64,000 bases of DNA from DTU098 sp964498525 (GTDB lineage: Bacteria; Bacillota; Desulfotomaculia; Desulfotomaculales; Pelotomaculaceae). A program made the translations under genes and the position numbers. The stretch is from positions 89,674-153,673 of the forward strand of contig CAZCGU010000009.1 of the NCBI GenBank assembly GCA_964498525.1, read 5' to 3'. The notes beneath the pieces were generated by a model. It saw nothing but the letters and a program-made list of their open reading frames with translations, made no database searches and had not been told where the DNA came from. Shown here in pieces: positions 62,242 to 64,000 of the stretch; the stretch's first letter is position 1, and every line of letters begins with the position of its first letter.

Positions 62242-63783
62242 ATGTCTTTACCCGAACAGGAGTTAGTTGTTGTTCTGGATTTCGGCGGACAGTACAGCCA
62301 CCTGATTGCGCGCCGCATCCGGGAATTAAAAGTGTTTTGTGAAATGCTTCCTTTTTCCACTTCCATAGCGGAGATTATAGCCAGAAGGCCCAGGGGTATC
62401 GTACTTTCGGGCGGTCCCTCCAGTGTCCACCAGGAAAAAGCGCCGGCCTGCGATCCCGCCCTTTACCAGGCGGGGATCCCCGTCCTGGGTATTTGCTACG
62501 GCATGCAATTGATGACCCGGCAGCTGGGGGGCGTTGTGAACCGGTCCGGGCGCCGTGAGTACGGCAAAACCGGCCTCAACGTTTTGGTTAAGGACAAACT
62601 GCTTTCCTGTATGGGGCAGTCGGATCAATGCTGGATGAGCCACGGCGACAGGGTTGAGACTCCGCCGCCCGGCTTTACGGTATCCGCCCGCACGTCCAAT
62701 TCCCCGGTGGCGGCCATGGCCAATCCGGAAAAGAATCTATATGCCGTACAGTTCCATCCGGAAGTGGTTCATACCCCCAGGGGGAAGGACGTATTAAAAG
62801 CATTTTTATTTGACATCTGCGGCTGCCGGGGGGACTGGAACATGAGTTCCTTCCTGGAGCGATCCGTTGCGGAAATAAAGGCCCGGGTGGGAGATAAAAA
62901 GGTGCTTTGCGCTTTAAGCGGCGGGGTGGATTCCAGCGTTGCCGCAGTCCTGGTGCAGCGGGCGGTGGGTGAACAGCTCACCTGCGTTTTTGTCAACCAC
63001 GGCCTTTTGCGCAAGGGTGAGGCCGAACAGGTGCAGAAGACTTTTAAAGAAAAATTTCAGATAAATTTGGTCTATGTGGACGCCCGGGAGCGGTTTTTAA
63101 ACAAGCTTGCCGGTGTGGCCGACCCGGAAAAGAAAAGAAAGATAATCGGTGAGGAATTTATCCGGGTGTTTGAAGACGAGGCTCAGAAGCTGGGACAAAT
63201 TGACTATCTGGTGCAGGGCACCCTCTACCCCGATGTGGTGGAAAGCGGTACGGCCACGGCGGCGGTAATTAAGAGCCACCACAATGTGGGCTGCCTGCCC
63301 GAGGATATGCGCTTCCAGCTGGTGGAGCCCCTGCGCTGGCTGTTTAAGGATGAAGTGAGGGTCCTGGGCGAGGAGATGGGTTTGCCGGAAGAGGTCGTTT
63401 GGCGCCAGCCCTTTCCGGGGCCCGGTATGGCGGTCCGGATTCTGGGCCCTGTGGACGAGCCAAAGGTGGCCCTTGTCCAGGAAGCCGATGCCATCGTGGA
63501 GCAGGAAATTCGCAAAGCCGGACTTTACCGGCAGATCTGGCAGTCCTTTGCTGTGCTCCCCGGCATGCGCAGCGTAGGGGTGATGGGGGACGAACGCACT
63601 TATTCCCACACCGTGGTCATCCGGGCGGTCAACAGCGTGGACGCCATGACTGCGGACTGGGTCCGCCTTCCCTACGAGGTGCTGGAGTCCATCTCCAACC
63701 GCATCGTCAGCGAAGTCAAAGAAATCAACCGGGTGGTCTACGATATTACGTCGAAACCGCCTGGGACCATAGAGTGGGAGTAA
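62242..63783 (+). CDS. guaA: GMP synthase (glutamine-hydrolysing)
   Basis: The 513-residue protein has the glutaminase half with catalytic Cys in GICYGMQLMTRQLGG and His in VQFHPEVVHT, and the synthetase half with the P-loop CALSGGVDSSVAAVL near residue 219 and the C-terminal dimer domain ending PPGTIEWE. It turns XMP into GMP. It is coupled to hpt, so salvage and synthesis of GMP share one operon. Confidence 0.98.
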   Translation: MSLPEQELVVVLDFGGQYSHLIARRIRELKVFCEMLPFSTSIAEIIARRPRGIVLSGGPSSVHQEKAPACDPALYQAGIPVLGICYGMQLMTRQLGGVVNRSGRREYGKTGLNVLVKDKLLSCMGQSDQCWMSHGDRVETPPPGFTVSARTSNSPVAAMANPEKNLYAVQFHPEVVHTPRGKDVLKAFLFDICGCRGDWNMSSFLERSVAEIKARVGDKKVLCALSGGVDSSVAAVLVQRAVGEQLTCVFVNHGLLRKGEAEQVQKTFKEKFQINLVYVDARERFLNKLAGVADPEKKRKIIGEEFIRVFEDEAQKLGQIDYLVQGTLYPDVVESGTATAAVIKSHHNVGCLPEDMRFQLVEPLRWLFKDEVRVLGEEMGLPEEVVWRQPFPGPGMAVRILGPVDEPKVALVQEADAIVEQEIRKAGLYRQIWQSFAVLPGMRSVGVMGDERTYSHTVVIRAVNSVDAMTADWVRLPYEVLESISNRIVSEVKEINRVVYDITSKPPGTIEWE

Positions 63784-63792
63784 TTAACGAAG

Positions 63793-63833
63793 CCCCAAAA
63801 GCCTTGAAATCTCAGGACTTTTGGGGTTTATTA
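63793..63833 (+). terminator. terminator after guaA
   Basis: CCCCAAAAG and CTTTTGGGG pair; inner bases pair partly; TTTATTAT follows. Confidence 0.8.
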
Positions 63834-64000
63834 TCACCATTTGATAGTAAAATGATAGCAGAAGCCATTTTCAGGTTTACTCTGTTTAATCCTCACTTGC
63901 ACTGAGTCCCAACGGAGGGGAGTAAACCGCTCGCTCTTATCCGGAGCTAGAAGACGGATCTGGTTCAGCACCCGGTGGCTTACGACCAGGGTCAGCATGG
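63834..64000 (-). CDS. possible C-terminal part of a transposase (partial)
   Basis: On the minus strand 55 codons are open from the window edge to a TGA at 63834: LTLVVSHRVLNQIRLLAPDK, SERFTPLRWDSVQVRIKQSK, ending CYHFTIKW. The start lies beyond the window. The helical end with basic residues resembles the tail of some IS1634/IS4-type transposases, but this is uncertain. Confidence 0.35.
   Translation of the reverse strand, partial: MLTLVVSHRVLNQIRLLAPDKSERFTPLRWDSVQVRIKQSKPENGFCYHFTIKW

Noticed and set aside
1..64000. CRISPR array
   Set aside because: No regularly spaced direct repeats of 23-47 bases were found; the longest tandem arrays are the 11-base repeat at 52244 and the 20-base-spaced sites at 47346.

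Overview
The window looks like the chromosome of a spore-forming Gram-positive bacterium of the Desulfotomaculum/Pelotomaculum (Peptococcaceae-like) type. This is inferred from the gene set and gene style: a MoeA protein with a C-terminal periplasmic-binding-like domain, a CIRCE-controlled groES-groEL operon, a SleB-type cortex hydrolase behind a ydaO-type riboswitch, TTG and GTG starts with strong Shine-Dalgarno sites, comB, and a type IV pilin cassette. No 16S rRNA or other decisive marker is present, so the placement is inference.

Layout. (1) 1-6228 is housekeeping: moeA-like (partial), moaC, mog, groES, groEL, dinB. (2) 6358-36458 is a roughly 30 kb accessory island, rich in A+T in places and full of broken genes. 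It holds whole or partial toxin-antitoxin modules (Fic, YgiT-HTH, hicA/hicB, AbrB plus RelE, Phd plus ParE, and two MNT nucleotidyltransferases) and fragments of large defence proteins (DUF1998 helicase, SNF2 helicase, DUF1156 methylase at two separate places, HIRAN, a BrxF-like piece, an AlbA_2 protein). It also holds a PD-(D/E)XK endonuclease, a truncated PEP-synthase-like protein with a TipA-like regulator, two insertion sequences and several repeat families. (3) 36660-51080 returns to ordinary genes: L,D-transpeptidase, tRNA-Thr, a pilin-like cassette, small zinc-ribbon proteins, an RNase H-like protein, a c-di-AMP riboswitch with sleB, a HAD phosphatase, a large PAS/GAF/GGDEF/HD-GYP protein and tRNA-Val. 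(4) 51275-63783 holds comB, a surface-polysaccharide group (O-antigen-ligase-like protein with TPRs, GT4 glycosyltransferase, polyprenyl glycosylphosphotransferase), a DUF1015 protein, a MazG-like enzyme, and the hpt-guaA purine operon.

Inside the island three intact loci stand out as possible undescribed defence systems. The first is a two-gene module at 14485-16798: a glycine-rich membrane protein with a coiled coil, overlapped by a second coiled-coil protein. The second is a 995-residue protein at 30714-33701 that joins a complete calcineurin-like metallophosphoesterase to a STAND-like P-loop ATPase and a long helical tail. The third is a single-gene DUF6236-like protein at 26333-27394. 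Around them the older systems are decaying. A methylase fragment and an SNF2 helicase fragment now meet head to head at about 14216, while another part of a DUF1156-type methylase lies 20 kb away next to the endonuclease.

Repeats tie the island together. There are three copies of a roughly 50-base element (13289, 18113, 20907), a mosaic duplication family that carries two copies of a 55-residue basic protein (12768, 19362), GGGGACA-type palindromes (7617, 8750), and a 112-bp MITE-like element (33697). No CRISPR array was seen. All calls come from reading the sequence and recalling protein families; no search was run.
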